Both the position numbers and the translations under genes were made by a program. From Pseudomonadota bacterium (GTDB lineage: Bacteria > Pseudomonadota > Gammaproteobacteria > Xanthomonadales > Wenzhouxiangellaceae): DNA of 64,000 nucleotides. The stretch lies in NCBI GenBank assembly GCA_013285445.1, contig CP053448.1, positions 2,649,530-2,713,529 on the forward strand, written 5' to 3'. The notes under the pieces were generated by a model that searched no databases, was not told the DNA's origin, and saw only the letters and a program-made list of their open reading frames with translations. Shown here one piece after another: positions 8,488-18,131 of the stretch (its first letter is position 1; every line of letters starts with the position of its first letter).

Positions 8488-9279
8488 TCAATGAATTCTA
8501 TCACCGATTCTGCCGAAGTCGATACACCCCCGCGAGCAGTCCCAGTGCATCCAGATACGTACGGCCTTGCCCACCAGGTTTTCTTCGGGCACAAATCCCC
8601 AGGCACGGCTGTCAAGCGACTGATCACGATTGTCGCCCATTACAAAATAATGGCCGGCCGGCACGACCACCGAGTCGATGTAGCGATTCGGACGTTCCGG
8701 ATAAATCACGATTGGATGCGGCTCCTCGGTCAGGTGCTCGAGACGCTTGACCGGTCGCGTGCCCGGCGGATTCCGGTTCAGCCCTTCTCCCAACCATGGC
8801 CCGACCCGCTGCTGCTCGACCGGTTCGCCGTTGACGTAGAGCACCTTGTTGCGATACGAAATGGTGTCGCCGGGCAATCCGACCACGCGCTTGATGTAGT
8901 TGATTCGCTCGTCTTCGGGAAAACGGAAAACGATAATGTCACCGCGCTGCGGCTCGCCAATGTCGACAATCTTGTTGTTGAGCACCGGCAGGCGCAGACC
9001 GTAGGCATACTTGTTGACGACGATGAAATCGCCGATCCACAGTGTCGGAATCATTGATCCGGAAGGGATCTTGAACGGCTCGAACAGAAAGGACCGGAAC
9101 ACCAGCACCAGCAGCAGCACCGGAAACAGCGATCCGACCAGCTCGACCGTCTTGCGAATGTTTGAACTCGTATCGGAGGCGTCTTCGCCGCGCCGTTTTC
9201 GCCACAGCCGCTCAAGCAGCCAGAACAGACCGGCGACCAGCGTGAGCACGGTCAGGATCAGAGCGAAATCCAGATTCAT
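8488..9279 (-). CDS. lepB: Signal peptidase I
   Basis: LepB removes Sec and Tat signal peptides from exported proteins at the outer face of the inner membrane. The 263-residue protein has an N-terminal membrane segment (FALILTVLTLVAGLFWLLE) and a second one before the catalytic region. The nucleophile Ser lies in PSGSMIPTL (near residue 75) and the general-base Lys in YIKRVVGLPGD (near residue 128). The family motif GDNRDQSLDSRAWGFVP follows. It is separated from lepA by five bases, the typical arrangement. Confidence 0.97.
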   Translation of the reverse strand: MNLDFALILTVLTLVAGLFWLLERLWRKRRGEDASDTSSNIRKTVELVGSLFPVLLLVLVFRSFLFEPFKIPSGSMIPTLWIGDFIVVNKYAYGLRLPVLNNKIVDIGEPQRGDIIVFRFPEDERINYIKRVVGLPGDTISYRNKVLYVNGEPVEQQRVGPWLGEGLNRNPPGTRPVKRLEHLTEEPHPIVIYPERPNRYIDSVVVPAGHYFVMGDNRDQSLDSRAWGFVPEENLVGKAVRIWMHWDCSRGCIDFGRIGDRIH

Positions 9280-9284
9280 CGTTG

Positions 9285-11090
9285 TTATTTCTCCTGGTCG
9301 GTTCGCAGTACCGCCAGAAAGGCTTCCTGCGGGATTTCAATCTTGCCGACCTGCTTCATTCGGCGCTTGCCGGCCTTCTGCTTTTCCAGCAACTTGCGCT
9401 TGCGGGTGACATCACCGCCATAGCATTTGGCGGTGACGTTTTTTCGATAGGCCTTGACCGTCGAGCGGGCCACGATGTGTGAGCCGATGGCCGCCTGAAT
9501 GGCAATATCGAACATCTGTCGCGGAATCAGCTCGCGCATGCGCTCGGCCAGCTCCCGACCGCGCCGCTCAGCCTGATCGCGGTGCACGATGGTCGACAGG
9601 GCATCGACCCGTTCGCCGTTGATCAGCAGATCCAGCCGAACGAAAGGCCCGGCCTGGTAGCGAAGGAAATCATACTCGAAAGAGGCAAACCCGCGGCTGA
9701 CCGACTTGAGTCGATCGAAGAAATCCATCACCACTTCTGACAACGGCAGCTCGTAGCTCAGCTGGACCTGACCACCGAGAAAGCGCATATCGCGCTGGGC
9801 GCCCCGCTTTTCCTCGCACAGGCCGATCACGTTGCCGACATACTCCTGGGGCACGAGGATATTGGCCATGATGATCGGCTCTCGAACCTCGGCAATCTGA
9901 TTGACCGGCGGCAGGCTGGAGGGATTGTCCAGCGGCCGGATCTCGCCATCGGTCATGGCCAGTTCGTAGATCACCGTCGGTGCGGTCGTGATCAGGTCGA
10001 GATCGTACTCCCGCTCAAGGCGCTCCTGCACGATTTCCATATGCAGCATGCCCAGAAAGCCGCACCGGAACCCGAACCCCAGGGCCATGGACGTTTCCGG
10101 CTCGAACTGCAGCGCCGAGTCGTTGAGCTGGAGTTTGTCGAGCGCTTCGCGCAAGTCCGGGTAGTCCGAGGAATCAACCGGAAAGATGCCGGCAAACACG
10201 CGTGGCTTGAGCGGCTTGAAGCCGGGCAGTGGCTGCTCGGTTGGCGACTTCAGGCTGGTGATCGTGTCGCCCACCGGCGCGCCATGAACCTCCTTGATGC
10301 CGGCGGCAATGAAACCGACCTGGCCGCAATGAAGCGTCGGGGACGGTGTGCGCTTGGGGGTGAAGATGCCGATCTGGTCGGCCTGATACTCCTCGCCGGT
10401 CGACATCACGAAGATCTTCTCGCCGCGCCGCAGCTTTCCCTGCTTGATGCGGACCAGCGAATTGACTCCAAGATAGTTGTCGAACCAGGAGTCGATGATC
10501 AGCGCCTTGAGCGGGCCCTCGCTGCGGTCTTCCGGAGGCGGGATCCGCCGCACGAGGGCTTCGAGCGTCTCACGGACGCCCTCACCGGTTTTGGCGCTGA
10601 CCAGCAGGGCCTCGGATGCGTCAATCCCGATGATGTCCTCGATCTGGTGGCGTACACGATCGGCATCCGCCGCGGGCAGATCGATCTTGTTGATCACGGG
10701 AATCACTTCCAGACCCTGCTCGACCGCCGTATAGCAGTTGGCGACACTCTGGGCCTCGACCCCCTGGGCGGCATCGACGACCAGCAGCGCTCCTTCGCAG
10801 GCCGACAGGGAACGCGACACCTCATAGGAAAAGTCGACGTGACCCGGTGTGTCGATGAAATTGAGCTGGTAGGTCTGTCCGTTATCGGCAACGTAGTCCA
10901 GGGTGACCGACTGAGCCTTGATGGTAATGCCACGCTCACGCTCCAGCTCCATTGAATCGAGCACCTGCTCGGCCATCTCCCGGTTGCTCAACCCGCCGCA
11001 GACCTGAATGAACCGGTCGGCCAGCGTCGACTTGCCGTGATCAACATGGGCAATGATCGAGAAATTTCGGATTCGCTGGATTTCGGTCAT
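9285..11090 (-). CDS. lepA: Elongation factor 4 (LepA)
   Basis: LepA is a ribosome-dependent GTPase that acts in initiation and back-translocation under stress. The 601-residue protein has all G motifs (AHVDHGKST, the RGITIKAQ switch I region, [14 protein letters not shown]), the EF-G-like domains and the LepA-specific C-terminus ([25 protein letters not shown]). It is the first gene of the lepA-lepB-DUF4845-rnc-era-recO-pdxJ run. It appears to have its own promoter with a strong GC hairpin in a short leader and no clear Shine-Dalgarno sequence before ATG 11090. Confidence 0.98.
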   Translation of the reverse strand: MTEIQRIRNFSIIAHVDHGKSTLADRFIQVCGGLSNREMAEQVLDSMELERERGITIKAQSVTLDYVADNGQTYQLNFIDTPGHVDFSYEVSRSLSACEGALLVVDAAQGVEAQSVANCYTAVEQGLEVIPVINKIDLPAADADRVRHQIEDIIGIDASEALLVSAKTGEGVRETLEALVRRIPPPEDRSEGPLKALIIDSWFDNYLGVNSLVRIKQGKLRRGEKIFVMSTGEEYQADQIGIFTPKRTPSPTLHCGQVGFIAAGIKEVHGAPVGDTITSLKSPTEQPLPGFKPLKPRVFAGIFPVDSSDYPDLREALDKLQLNDSALQFEPETSMALGFGFRCGFLGMLHMEIVQERLEREYDLDLITTAPTVIYELAMTDGEIRPLDNPSSLPPVNQIAEVREPIIMANILVPQEYVGNVIGLCEEKRGAQRDMRFLGGQVQLSYELPLSEVVMDFFDRLKSVSRGFASFEYDFLRYQAGPFVRLDLLINGERVDALSTIVHRDQAERRGRELAERMRELIPRQMFDIAIQAAIGSHIVARSTVKAYRKNVTAKCYGGDVTRKRKLLEKQKAGKRRMKQVGKIEIPQEAFLAVLRTDQEK

Positions 11091-11103
11091 CGGACAGCGG
11101 CCA

Positions 11104-11129
11104 ACGCCCCCGGCCGGGGCCGGGGGCGT
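11104..11129. repeat. Perfect 12-bp GC hairpin in the lepA leader
   Basis: ACGCCCCCGGCC (11104-11115) and its exact complement (11118-11129) are separated by two bases. It lies between degP and lepA, both on the minus strand, 13 bases before the lepA ATG and downstream of a minus-strand TATAAT. No T-run follows on either strand, so it is not a standard intrinsic terminator. It could act as a leader structure affecting lepA translation or as a weak terminator for the degP transcript. Confidence 0.6.
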
Positions 11130-11144
11130 ATTACAAAAGCGGGG

Positions 11145-11150
11145 ATTATA
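11145..11150 (-). promoter_or_regulatory. Candidate -10 element of the lepA promoter
   Basis: A perfect TATAAT on the minus strand lies 54 bases before the lepA start. The sequence one spacer upstream (TGACGC, 18-base spacing) is only a weak -35. If used, the start of transcription would fall near 11138 and the mRNA leader would contain the 12-bp GC hairpin. Confidence 0.4.
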
Positions 11151-11171
11151 CCGGCCATTGGCCGGCCAGCG

Positions 11172-12593
11172 TCACTCCGCCGGCTCCTGCTCGGGCCGAT
11201 AGGCAACAAACGAGGTGTTGCCGCCGCGCGCCTGCAACAGCAGCGCCACGGAACGATCGGGTGGCAAGGAATCAACAATACGTCCGAAATCCTCAATGCC
11301 GGCGACCGGCTCGTTGTTGATCATCAGGATCACCTGGCCGCGCCGCACGCCGGCACGATAGGCGTTGTCGCTCTCGACCTCGGTAATAAGCACGCCGCCG
11401 TCCGGATTGCCAAACTGTCGGCGCAGATCCCCGTCGAGCGGCTCGACGACCAGACCGAGCGCGTTGCTGGGAACCACCGGACCGCCTTCACCGCCCTGCC
11501 GGGCGATTGCTTCATCGTCGCGCTCGCCGAGCTCGACGGTCACCGTCTTGCGCTCACCCCAGCGCCACAGCTCGAGCTCGACCTCAGTGCCCGGACGCTG
11601 CATCCCGACCAGCGGCGGGAGCTCCGAAAAACGCTCGATCGGGCGCGAGTTGAAGGCCAGGATGACATCGCCGACCTGCAGCCCGGCCGCTTCGGCCGGG
11701 GTCCCCGGGGCCACATCGTTGATGAGGGCCCCGCTGGGCCGGTCCAGGCCGAGCGCATCGGCCTTGTCACGATCGATTTCCTCGAGCACGACGCCGAGAA
11801 ATCCGCGCGAGACCTTGCCGTGCTCGAGCAGCTGCTCGACAGAATTCCTGGCAATCTCGCTCGGAATCGAGAACGACAGGCCAATATTGCCGCCGTGTGA
11901 GCTGAGAATCCAGGAATTGATGCCAACAACCGAACCATCGGTGCGGATCAAGGGCCCGCCGGAATTGCCGCGATTGATGGCGACATCGGACTGAATGAAC
12001 GGCACATACTGCTGTTGTGCACCCTGTGTGCGACCGGTTGCGCTGACAATTCCGGCCGTTACCGATTGCTCGAACTGAAACGGTGAGCCGATGGCGATCA
12101 CCCACTCGCCCGGCCTGACCGAACTGGAGTCGCCGAACTCCAGCGTCGGCAGATCGTCGGCCGGTATCCGCAACAGCGCAATATCGGTTTCCGGGTCCGA
12201 TCCGATCAGCTCGGCTTCGAACTCCCGCCGATCAACCAGTCGCACCAGGATCTCGTCGGCGCCTTCGATCACGTGGTGATTGGTGATCACCAGGCCATCG
12301 GAATCGATGATAAAACCGGAGCCGCCACCACGCCGGTCCGGTCGACCGCGCGGCATACCGTCGCCGAATGGCTGCTCGAAAAAGCGGCGAAAGAACTCCG
12401 GCATATCCTCCGGCAGCTGGCTTTCACTGCCAGAAGCATCATCCGGTCGCTCGCCGAACCGAGCGGTCTCGATGTTAACCACTGCCGGAATCGACTGTTC
12501 GACCAGGTCGGTGAAATCCCCGCGCGCGGCATCGGCCGCCTGGCAGACCAGCACCAGCGCAGTGGCCAGGGCAAACAAGGTTTTGTTGAGCAT
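11172..12593 (-). CDS. degP: DegP/MucD-type periplasmic serine protease
   Basis: A Do-family protease/chaperone that degrades or refolds damaged periplasmic proteins. The 473-residue protein has a signal peptide (LFALATALVLVCQAADA) and a trypsin-like domain with the catalytic triad in ITNHHVIEG, DPETDIALL and NRGNSGGPL. Two PDZ domains follow (around GFLGVVLEEID and, near the C-terminus, PDGGVLITEVESDNAYRAGV). ATG 12593 is chosen because GGAG stands five bases before it; ATG 12608 is possible but less well placed. As the last gene of the rpoE-rseA-rseB-rseC cluster it corresponds to Pseudomonas mucD and is likely part of the sigma-E response. Confidence 0.95.
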   Translation of the reverse strand: MLNKTLFALATALVLVCQAADAARGDFTDLVEQSIPAVVNIETARFGERPDDASGSESQLPEDMPEFFRRFFEQPFGDGMPRGRPDRRGGGSGFIIDSDGLVITNHHVIEGADEILVRLVDRREFEAELIGSDPETDIALLRIPADDLPTLEFGDSSSVRPGEWVIAIGSPFQFEQSVTAGIVSATGRTQGAQQQYVPFIQSDVAINRGNSGGPLIRTDGSVVGINSWILSSHGGNIGLSFSIPSEIARNSVEQLLEHGKVSRGFLGVVLEEIDRDKADALGLDRPSGALINDVAPGTPAEAAGLQVGDVILAFNSRPIERFSELPPLVGMQRPGTEVELELWRWGERKTVTVELGERDDEAIARQGGEGGPVVPSNALGLVVEPLDGDLRRQFGNPDGGVLITEVESDNAYRAGVRRGQVILMINNEPVAGIEDFGRIVDSLPPDRSVALLLQARGGNTSFVAYRPEQEPAE

Positions 12594-12604
12594 AGTGACT
12601 CCAT

Positions 12605-13081
12605 TCATTGCGGATCAGGACTTCTGCAAGAGGTGGTGTCGACAGCCTCACAGGACAAGTGTTCAATCGCCGGCCTCGCCGTTGGACAGGCGAGTCCGGC
12701 CAGCCACCAGGCAACCGCCGAGGCCAGGAGCGCCGCACCCAGTGCGGCCGGGTCCCGCCACGTGCTGTCTGCCAGCATGTGGTGCGCCAGCCCGGCACCG
12801 AGCAGAAAGGCGACCAGCGGCAGCCCGTAGACTCGCAGCGCCGCCCGCACAAGAAACGTCGTGTCGAAGCCGACCCGCACCCAGTCGCCAACCCGCACCG
12901 AATCCCCGGCGGCGACCTCGACGATCGGGGCACTCGACCCCAGCCAGGCACCAAACAACCCGCCGCCGCAGCCGCGGCCCTGGCGACAGCGCCGGCAGGC
13001 TTCCGGCGAAGCAAATTGGAGCGTGAGATAACCGGCCCGAGACCCCGTAACCCGCGCCTTCTGCCAGATACGCGATGTCAC
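12605..13081 (-). CDS. rseC: RseC/MucC-family membrane protein
   Basis: A 158-residue inner-membrane protein. The N-terminal domain carries the family cysteine cluster CRRCRQGRGCGGG, probably for an iron-sulfur centre, and two membrane segments follow (LPLVAFLLGAGLAHHML and LGAALLASAVAWWLAGL). RseC/MucC modulates sigma-E/AlgU activity and is also linked to SoxR reduction in Escherichia coli. Its place between rseB and degP matches the algU-mucA-mucB-mucC-mucD order. The exact role here cannot be read from the sequence. Confidence 0.9.
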   Translation of the reverse strand: MTSRIWQKARVTGSRAGYLTLQFASPEACRRCRQGRGCGGGLFGAWLGSSAPIVEVAAGDSVRVGDWVRVGFDTTFLVRAALRVYGLPLVAFLLGAGLAHHMLADSTWRDPAALGAALLASAVAWWLAGLACPTARPAIEHLSCEAVDTTSCRSPDPQ

Positions 13082-13096
13082 GGTCGCGGGGTTCGC

Positions 13097-14113
13097 TCAA
13101 CGGCGCAAACGAGCGCCCGCGCCCCCGCTGCGACGCAGCTGGCGGCCAACGAAATCAACCGTTGCAGCGGGCACCTTGCCGACAACGGTGAACTGATAGC
13201 CACCGGACTGAGCAGAATAGACGTGAATCGGCCCGACCGTGTCAATTCGGCCGGACAGCGCTGCGTCATCGGCACGCTCGATGTAGATCGAGAAACTGGC
13301 CAGGCCGTCGCTGTAGAGCAGATGCTCGAACTCCACGCTGCTCTCGCTCTGGCCCTGACCGGCGCGGATCAGGCGATAGCCGCCCGGCACGCGCGGGCGC
13401 GCCGCCATGCGCCCCGCCGCGCTGATCACTGATCGCTCCCGGGCCTGCTGTGACTGTATGGCCAGGCTGTGCAGGGTGCCGTCAAGCTCGGGCTCCAGCT
13501 CGGCATCGCTGATTGGCACCCCGAGCTCGATTTCGGTAAACGAAAACTGCTGGAGATGGTTGCCGTGGCGATCGATCACCGCATAGCGCAGCAGCATACC
13601 GGTCTGCTCTTCCAGCCAGACCCGCGATCCGTAACGATAGGCATCGCGCGGCTCGATCTCGATTTCCCGAGTCATCATGCCGGCGACCCGCTGACGACCC
13701 CCGAGACGCATGCGATAGGCCGAATCCGGCCCGATCAGGCGACTGACCGGCAGGCTCGGCAGCAAGCGCCCCGACAGCTGGCTTTCCAGCAGCAGCGGCT
13801 GGTCTCCGGGCAGCACACAGCGTACGCTGTTACCGTTGCGAAGCACCTCCCGGGGCGGACCGTCAATGGAATAGATACGCTCCCGAACGCCATCCTGGTC
13901 AGCACGATGAATGACGCGCAGCGTATCGACATGCCCCTGGCGGACATGAACCAGCGTGCCGCGGTAGTTGAGGGTCTCGACCGCCCGTGACATGCGGTCG
14001 AGCCAGTGCTGAACGCTGTCTTCCGACGCGGCCGCGGCCGGCATCGCCAACACCAGGCCGGCCAGCAGCGGACCCAGGCCTGTCGACAGCGGACTAGCGG
14101 GACTCAACCGCAT
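13097..14113 (-). CDS. rseB: Periplasmic sigma-E regulator RseB/MucB
   Basis: RseB binds the periplasmic part of the anti-sigma factor RseA, shields it from DegS cleavage and releases it when lipopolysaccharide or lipoprotein signals appear. The 338-residue protein starts with a signal peptide (LGPLLAGLVLAMPAAAA). Then come the LolA-like N-terminal domain (HWLDRMSRAVETLNYRGTLV) and the smaller C-terminal domain (RVPGGYRLIRAG, with ERADDAALSG further on). ATG 14113 is chosen because it precedes the signal peptide directly; the start overlaps the rseA end by 20 bases, which supports coupled translation. Confidence 0.93.
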   Translation of the reverse strand: MRLSPASPLSTGLGPLLAGLVLAMPAAAASEDSVQHWLDRMSRAVETLNYRGTLVHVRQGHVDTLRVIHRADQDGVRERIYSIDGPPREVLRNGNSVRCVLPGDQPLLLESQLSGRLLPSLPVSRLIGPDSAYRMRLGGRQRVAGMMTREIEIEPRDAYRYGSRVWLEEQTGMLLRYAVIDRHGNHLQQFSFTEIELGVPISDAELEPELDGTLHSLAIQSQQARERSVISAAGRMAARPRVPGGYRLIRAGQGQSESSVEFEHLLYSDGLASFSIYIERADDAALSGRIDTVGPIHVYSAQSGGYQFTVVGKVPAATVDFVGRQLRRSGGAGARLRR

Positions 14114-14699
14114 CGACAGGAGACTCCTCGGCCACATCGTTGTCGTTCGCTCCCGCCTCGGCCATCTCGGTGACCAGCGGCACATAGGCAACGAAGCCGG
14201 CACCGCCCGCTGCCTGATGATGGCGCAGCACATAGCCGCCAATTCGCTGACGCACGTCAGCCGGCTGCTCCGAGTAGCTGACCGGTACAGCCGACTGGTT
14301 GAACGACCGGTCCAGCGAGGTCGGCTGACTGACAAAACCCGGCCCGGACTGCGTGGAGCGATCCGCCTCCTGTTCAAGCATCGTGGAGTTGATGCCGACA
14401 ATGGCCATTAGCGCAACGCTGGCCGCGATAACGCTGCCGGCAACCGGCCGCAGCCATCGCCCGGAGCGGCCGGGGGATGCTTCCAGCGCCTCCCCGTCCA
14501 GGGCCGAGGAGACGCGTTCGGACAGATCGGCCGTGGCGAAGTTTTCCTGATGCAGACAGGCCCGCACCAGATGAAAGCGCTGCCAGGTCGCCTTCATTTC
14601 AGCGTCATCAGCCAGCCGACGCAGCAAGAATCGACGCGCACTGCGGTCAAGTTCTCCGTCCATCAGACAGGACAGGTATTCCCGATTGGATTCAGTCAT
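14094..14699 (-). CDS. rseA: Anti-sigma-E factor RseA/MucA
   Basis: RseA is a single-pass inner-membrane protein that holds sigma-E inactive. The 201-residue sequence has the N-terminal cytoplasmic anti-sigma domain (YLSCLMDGELDRSARRFLLR), a membrane segment near residues 88-105 (PVAGSVIAASVALMAIVGI) and a periplasmic tail with Gln-rich and acidic stretches. The low sequence conservation is normal for the family; identification rests on the domain layout and on its place between rpoE and rseB. Confidence 0.93.
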   Translation of the reverse strand: MTESNREYLSCLMDGELDRSARRFLLRRLADDAEMKATWQRFHLVRACLHQENFATADLSERVSSALDGEALEASPGRSGRWLRPVAGSVIAASVALMAIVGINSTMLEQEADRSTQSGPGFVSQPTSLDRSFNQSAVPVSYSEQPADVRQRIGGYVLRHHQAAGGAGFVAYVPLVTEMAEAGANDNDVAEESPVDAVESR

Positions 14700-14714
14700 G
14701 CCATTCCATTCAAT

Positions 14715-15296
14715 TCACTGATTGTCTAGCAGCGGGCGCAGCCGCGTATCAATCGCTTCGCGCGCCCTGAAAATTCGCGAGCGAACCGTACCGATGGGAC
14801 AATCCATGGTGGTCGCGATCTCTTCGTAACTCATGCCTTCCATCTCGCGCAGCGTGATGGCAATTCGCAGATCCTCCGGCAGGTCGGCGATGGCCTCGTG
14901 AATCGTGCGCTCGATTTCCTCCTTGAGCAATTCATGCTCCGGCGAGTCCTGCTCCTTGAGACGCGTGTCGACCTGGAATTGTTCCGCATCCTGAGCATCA
15001 ACGTCCGACAGCGGCGGCCGCCGGTTCTGCGCAACGAGGTGATTCTTCGCTGTATTGATGGCAATCCGGTACAGCCAGGTGTAAAAAGCGCTGTCACCCC
15101 GAAATCGCTGCATGGCGCGATAGGCCTTGATGAAAGCCTCCTGGGCAACGTCCATCGCTTCGGCGTGGTCGGACACGTAGCGGGAGATAAGGCTGACGAT
15201 CTTGTGCTGATACTTGCCAACCAGCACATCGAAAGCCTTCTTGTCTCCATTCTGGACACGCTCTACCAGTTCTTGGTCAATTTCCCGTTCGCCCAT
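14715..15296 (-). CDS. rpoE: RNA polymerase sigma factor RpoE/AlgU
   Basis: An ECF sigma factor that directs transcription of envelope-stress genes. The 193-residue protein has region 2 (AFDVLVGKYQHKIVSLISRY, DVAQEAFIKAYRAM, FYTWLYRIAINTAKNHL) and region 4 (LPEDLRIAITLREMEGMSYE, then CPIGTVRSRIFRAREAI). These are nearly identical to the family consensus. ATG 15296 is used because MGEREIDQELVERV is the standard RpoE start. A sequence GGAACA at 15388-15393 (minus strand) resembles the sigma-E -35, but I do not see a convincing -10 for autoregulation. Confidence 0.97.
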   Translation of the reverse strand: MGEREIDQELVERVQNGDKKAFDVLVGKYQHKIVSLISRYVSDHAEAMDVAQEAFIKAYRAMQRFRGDSAFYTWLYRIAINTAKNHLVAQNRRPPLSDVDAQDAEQFQVDTRLKEQDSPEHELLKEEIERTIHEAIADLPEDLRIAITLREMEGMSYEEIATTMDCPIGTVRSRIFRAREAIDTRLRPLLDNQ

Positions 15297-15488
15297 CAGG
15301 GCCGTTCCCGTCCTTGGATCAGGGCGGCCGGGCACGCACTGAAAGAGACCGCGTCCCGGCCGGATAGTTTCGTGAAATCAATCAGGATGTTCCGGCAAGA
15401 GAATATCACGCCCGCTGCCGCCGCGGTGATCGCAACGATGCGATAATAGTCTGTTTTAAACTGCGCACAGAGCAAGGGAGAAATCACC

Positions 15489-17018
15489 ATGAATGATCAT
15501 CAGAGCCTGCTTGAAAGTCTCGGACTGTCCAGCCTCAATCCGGGCGCCTGTTTTGGCCCGGGGCAGTGGTCGGAAACCCGCGAGGAGCATGTTGTCGAGT
15601 CGATCAACCCGACAACCGGCCGGGTCATCGCGCGGGTCAGCGGCGCCAGCAATGCCGATTACGAGAAGGTGATTGGAACGGCGCTGGAAGCCGCCGAGGC
15701 CTGGAAGATGGTGCCGGCACCGGCGAGGGGCGATGCCGTTCGGCGGGTGACGCAGGCGCTGCGCGACTACAAAGATCCGCTCGGCTCGCTGGTTGCGCTG
15801 GAGATGGGCAAGATCAAGGCCGAGGGCGACGGCGAGGTCCAGGAGATGATCGACATCGGCGATTTCGCGGTTGGCCAGTCGCGCATGCTCTACGGCAAGA
15901 CCATGCATTCCGAGCGCCCCGGGCACCGCATGTACGAGCAGTGGCACCCCCTGGGCCTGGTGGGGGTAGTGACCGCATTCAACTTTCCCGTCGCCGTATG
16001 GGCCTGGAACGCCCTGCTGTCGGCAATCTGCGGCAATGCGACGGTGTGGAAACCATCGCCGAAAGGGGTGCTGTGCTGCGCCGCGGTTCAGAACATCGTC
16101 AACGAAGCCCTGGCTGACACCGATGTGCCGCCTGTCTTTACCTCGTTCATGGAACCCGGCCACGAGCTGGCGCAACGCTTCGTCGACGATGAACGCGTGG
16201 ATCTGATGTCGTTTACCGGCTCGTGCCAGATCGGGCGTCAGGTCGGGGAACGGGTCGCGGCCCGCATGGGAAAGAGCCTGCTGGAGCTGGGCGGAAACAA
16301 CGCCATCGTTCTCGACGAAACGGCCGATCTGGACCTGGCTGTGCCGGCCATCGTGTTCGGGGCAGTCGGTACCGCAGGACAGCGCTGCACGACCACTCGC
16401 CGCCTGATCGTCCATGAATCGATCGAGGATCAGGTCACGGAGGTGCTGGTCAAGGCCTACCAGCAGGTCCGAATCGGCGATCCGCTCGATCCTGACACCC
16501 TGATGGGACCGTTGACCGACGAGAATGCCGTCCGGCGTTTCGAGCAGGCCGTGGCCCGCGCCCGCGAAGCCGGGGGCAAGGTGCTGACCGGCGGCAAACG
16601 AATCGAGCGTGAAGGGTTTTTCGTCGAGCCAACCATCATCAAGGCCGAGAACGAGTGGGAGATCGTGCAGGAAGAGACCTTCGCGCCGATTCTCTACGTG
16701 ATTGCCTACAGGACTCTTGAGGAAGCAATGGAAAAGCACAACCACGTCAGGCAGGGTCTGTCGTCCTCCATCTTTACGACCGACCTGAGAAACGCCGAGT
16801 ACTTTCTGTCACATCGGGGCTCGGACTGCGGTATCGCCAACGTCAACATCGGGACCTCGGGGGCGGAAATCGGCGGCGCTTTCGGCGGCGAGAAGGAAAC
16901 CGGAGGCGGTCGCGAATCCGGTTCGGATGCCTGGCAGGCCTACATGCGCCGACAGACCAACACCATCAACTGGTCGCGTGAACTGCCGCTGGCCCAGGGC
17001 ATCAAATTCGATCTGTGA
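15489..17018 (+). CDS. ALDH7-type aldehyde dehydrogenase (AmaB-like)
   Basis: A 509-residue NAD-dependent dehydrogenase of the antiquitin/ALDH7 group. Bacterial members oxidise alpha-aminoadipic semialdehyde (piperideine-6-carboxylate) in lysine breakdown. The fold is complete: [20 protein letters not shown], the catalytic Glu in LLELGGNNA, the catalytic Cys in [12 protein letters not shown], and the late motifs [12 protein letters not shown] and [27 protein letters not shown] lies about nine bases before ATG 15489. A GATAAT at 15442-15447 could be its -10. No other lysine catabolic genes are nearby, so the substrate is inferred from family resemblance. Confidence 0.88.
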   Translation: MNDHQSLLESLGLSSLNPGACFGPGQWSETREEHVVESINPTTGRVIARVSGASNADYEKVIGTALEAAEAWKMVPAPARGDAVRRVTQALRDYKDPLGSLVALEMGKIKAEGDGEVQEMIDIGDFAVGQSRMLYGKTMHSERPGHRMYEQWHPLGLVGVVTAFNFPVAVWAWNALLSAICGNATVWKPSPKGVLCCAAVQNIVNEALADTDVPPVFTSFMEPGHELAQRFVDDERVDLMSFTGSCQIGRQVGERVAARMGKSLLELGGNNAIVLDETADLDLAVPAIVFGAVGTAGQRCTTTRRLIVHESIEDQVTEVLVKAYQQVRIGDPLDPDTLMGPLTDENAVRRFEQAVARAREAGGKVLTGGKRIEREGFFVEPTIIKAENEWEIVQEETFAPILYVIAYRTLEEAMEKHNHVRQGLSSSIFTTDLRNAEYFLSHRGSDCGIANVNIGTSGAEIGGAFGGEKETGGGRESGSDAWQAYMRRQTNTINWSRELPLAQGIKFDL

Positions 17019-17029
17019 GTGACAGGTTC

Positions 17030-17091
17030 ACGGTTTACGGGCGGACTGTGGCAGACGCGCGAAAGCCGCTTTGCCCTGAACCGTAAACCGT
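17030..17091. repeat. Inverted repeat between the dehydrogenase gene and pyrD
   Basis: ACGGTTTACGG (17030-17040) is exactly complementary to CCGTAAACCGT (17081-17091), with 40 bases between. It fills most of the 84-base gap before pyrD. There is no T-run, so intrinsic termination is not supported. It may be an operator, a pyrD leader structure or a small repeat remnant. Confidence 0.5.
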
Positions 17092-17102
17092 AAATCGCCG
17101 TC

Positions 17103-18131
17103 ATGTATCAATGGCTCCGCAACGGCCTGTTTCTCCTTCCCCCGGAGACCGCCCACGACATCGCCCTGAATGCGCTGTCGGCCGGACGGCTTGTTGGCCT
17201 GCCGCGGCTGCTGGCCGGCTGCCCGCCGACCGTGCCGGTCGAGGTGCTGGGCCTGAGCTTTGCCAATCCGGTCGGGCTGGCAGCCGGCCTGGACAAGAAC
17301 GGCGACTACATTGATGCACTGGGCCAGCTCGGCTTCGGTTTTGTCGAGGTCGGCACGGTCACCCCGCAGCCGCAGCCCGGAAACCCGAAACCGCGGCTCT
17401 TCCGGCTGCCCGAACACCAGGCCCTGATCAACCGCCTGGGTTTTAACAACAAGGGCGTCGACCACCTGGTCGAACGCCTGCAGCAGCGCCGTTTCGAAGG
17501 AATCGTCGGCGCCAACATCGGCAAGCAGAAAGACACGCCAGTCGACAAAGCAGTCGATGATTACCGCTACTGCCTGGAGCGGGTGTTTCCGTATTGCGAC
17601 TACATCACCGTCAACATCTCCTCACCGAACACGGCCGACCTGCGTGATCTGCAGAACACCGGACCGCTGACCGAGCTGCTGGCCGAACTGACCGGCTTGC
17701 GTGACCGGCTGGTCGATGAGCATGACGTTCGCCGGCCGTTGCTGATCAAGATTGCGCCCGACTGGGAGCCAGGGGGGCTGGAGGCGACTCTCGAGGTGGT
17801 CGCCGACTCGGGCATCGATGGCCTGATCGCCACCAACACCACCCTGGATCGGTCGGCCGTTGCGGATCACCGCCACGCCGGCGAAGCCGGAGGCCTGAGC
17901 GGTGCGCCGGTCAAGGCGGCTGCCGACCATGCGCTGGCTGTGGCCCGAACGGTGCTGGGCCCGGACTTTCCGCTCATTGGGCTGGGCGGCATCACCTCGG
18001 GACAGGACGCCGCCGACAAGCGGCGAGCCGGGGCTGACCTGGTGCAGATCTACACCGGGTTCATCTATCGCGGCCCGACGCTGATTGCCGAGTGCCTCCG
18101 TGCCTGGGATGCCCCGGATGAAGCGGGCTGA
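17103..18131 (+). CDS. pyrD: Dihydroorotate dehydrogenase (quinone)
   Basis: Class 2 PyrD oxidises dihydroorotate to orotate with quinone as acceptor at the inner membrane, the fourth step of pyrimidine synthesis. The 342-residue protein starts with the amphipathic membrane-binding helix (WLRNGLFLLPPETAHDIALN). It has the FMN and substrate motifs ANPVGLAAGLDKNG, GTVTPQPQPGNPKPR, INRLGFNN, TVNISSPNT with the catalytic Ser, LIKIAPDW and GLGGITSGQDA. The length and order are standard. The murB start overlaps its end. Confidence 0.97.
   Translation: MYQWLRNGLFLLPPETAHDIALNALSAGRLVGLPRLLAGCPPTVPVEVLGLSFANPVGLAAGLDKNGDYIDALGQLGFGFVEVGTVTPQPQPGNPKPRLFRLPEHQALINRLGFNNKGVDHLVERLQQRRFEGIVGANIGKQKDTPVDKAVDDYRYCLERVFPYCDYITVNISSPNTADLRDLQNTGPLTELLAELTGLRDRLVDEHDVRRPLLIKIAPDWEPGGLEATLEVVADSGIDGLIATNTTLDRSAVADHRHAGEAGGLSGAPVKAAADHALAVARTVLGPDFPLIGLGGITSGQDAADKRRAGADLVQIYTGFIYRGPTLIAECLRAWDAPDEAG

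Noticed and set aside
15297..15488. Sigma-E autoregulatory promoter before rpoE
   Set aside because: GGAACA at 15388-15393 resembles the -35, but the expected TCTGA/TCAAA-type -10 is not at 15-17 bases, so I do not call it.
15456..16745. 429-codon minus-strand frame opposite the aldehyde dehydrogenase
   Set aside because: It is a shadow of the dehydrogenase and crosses its promoter region.
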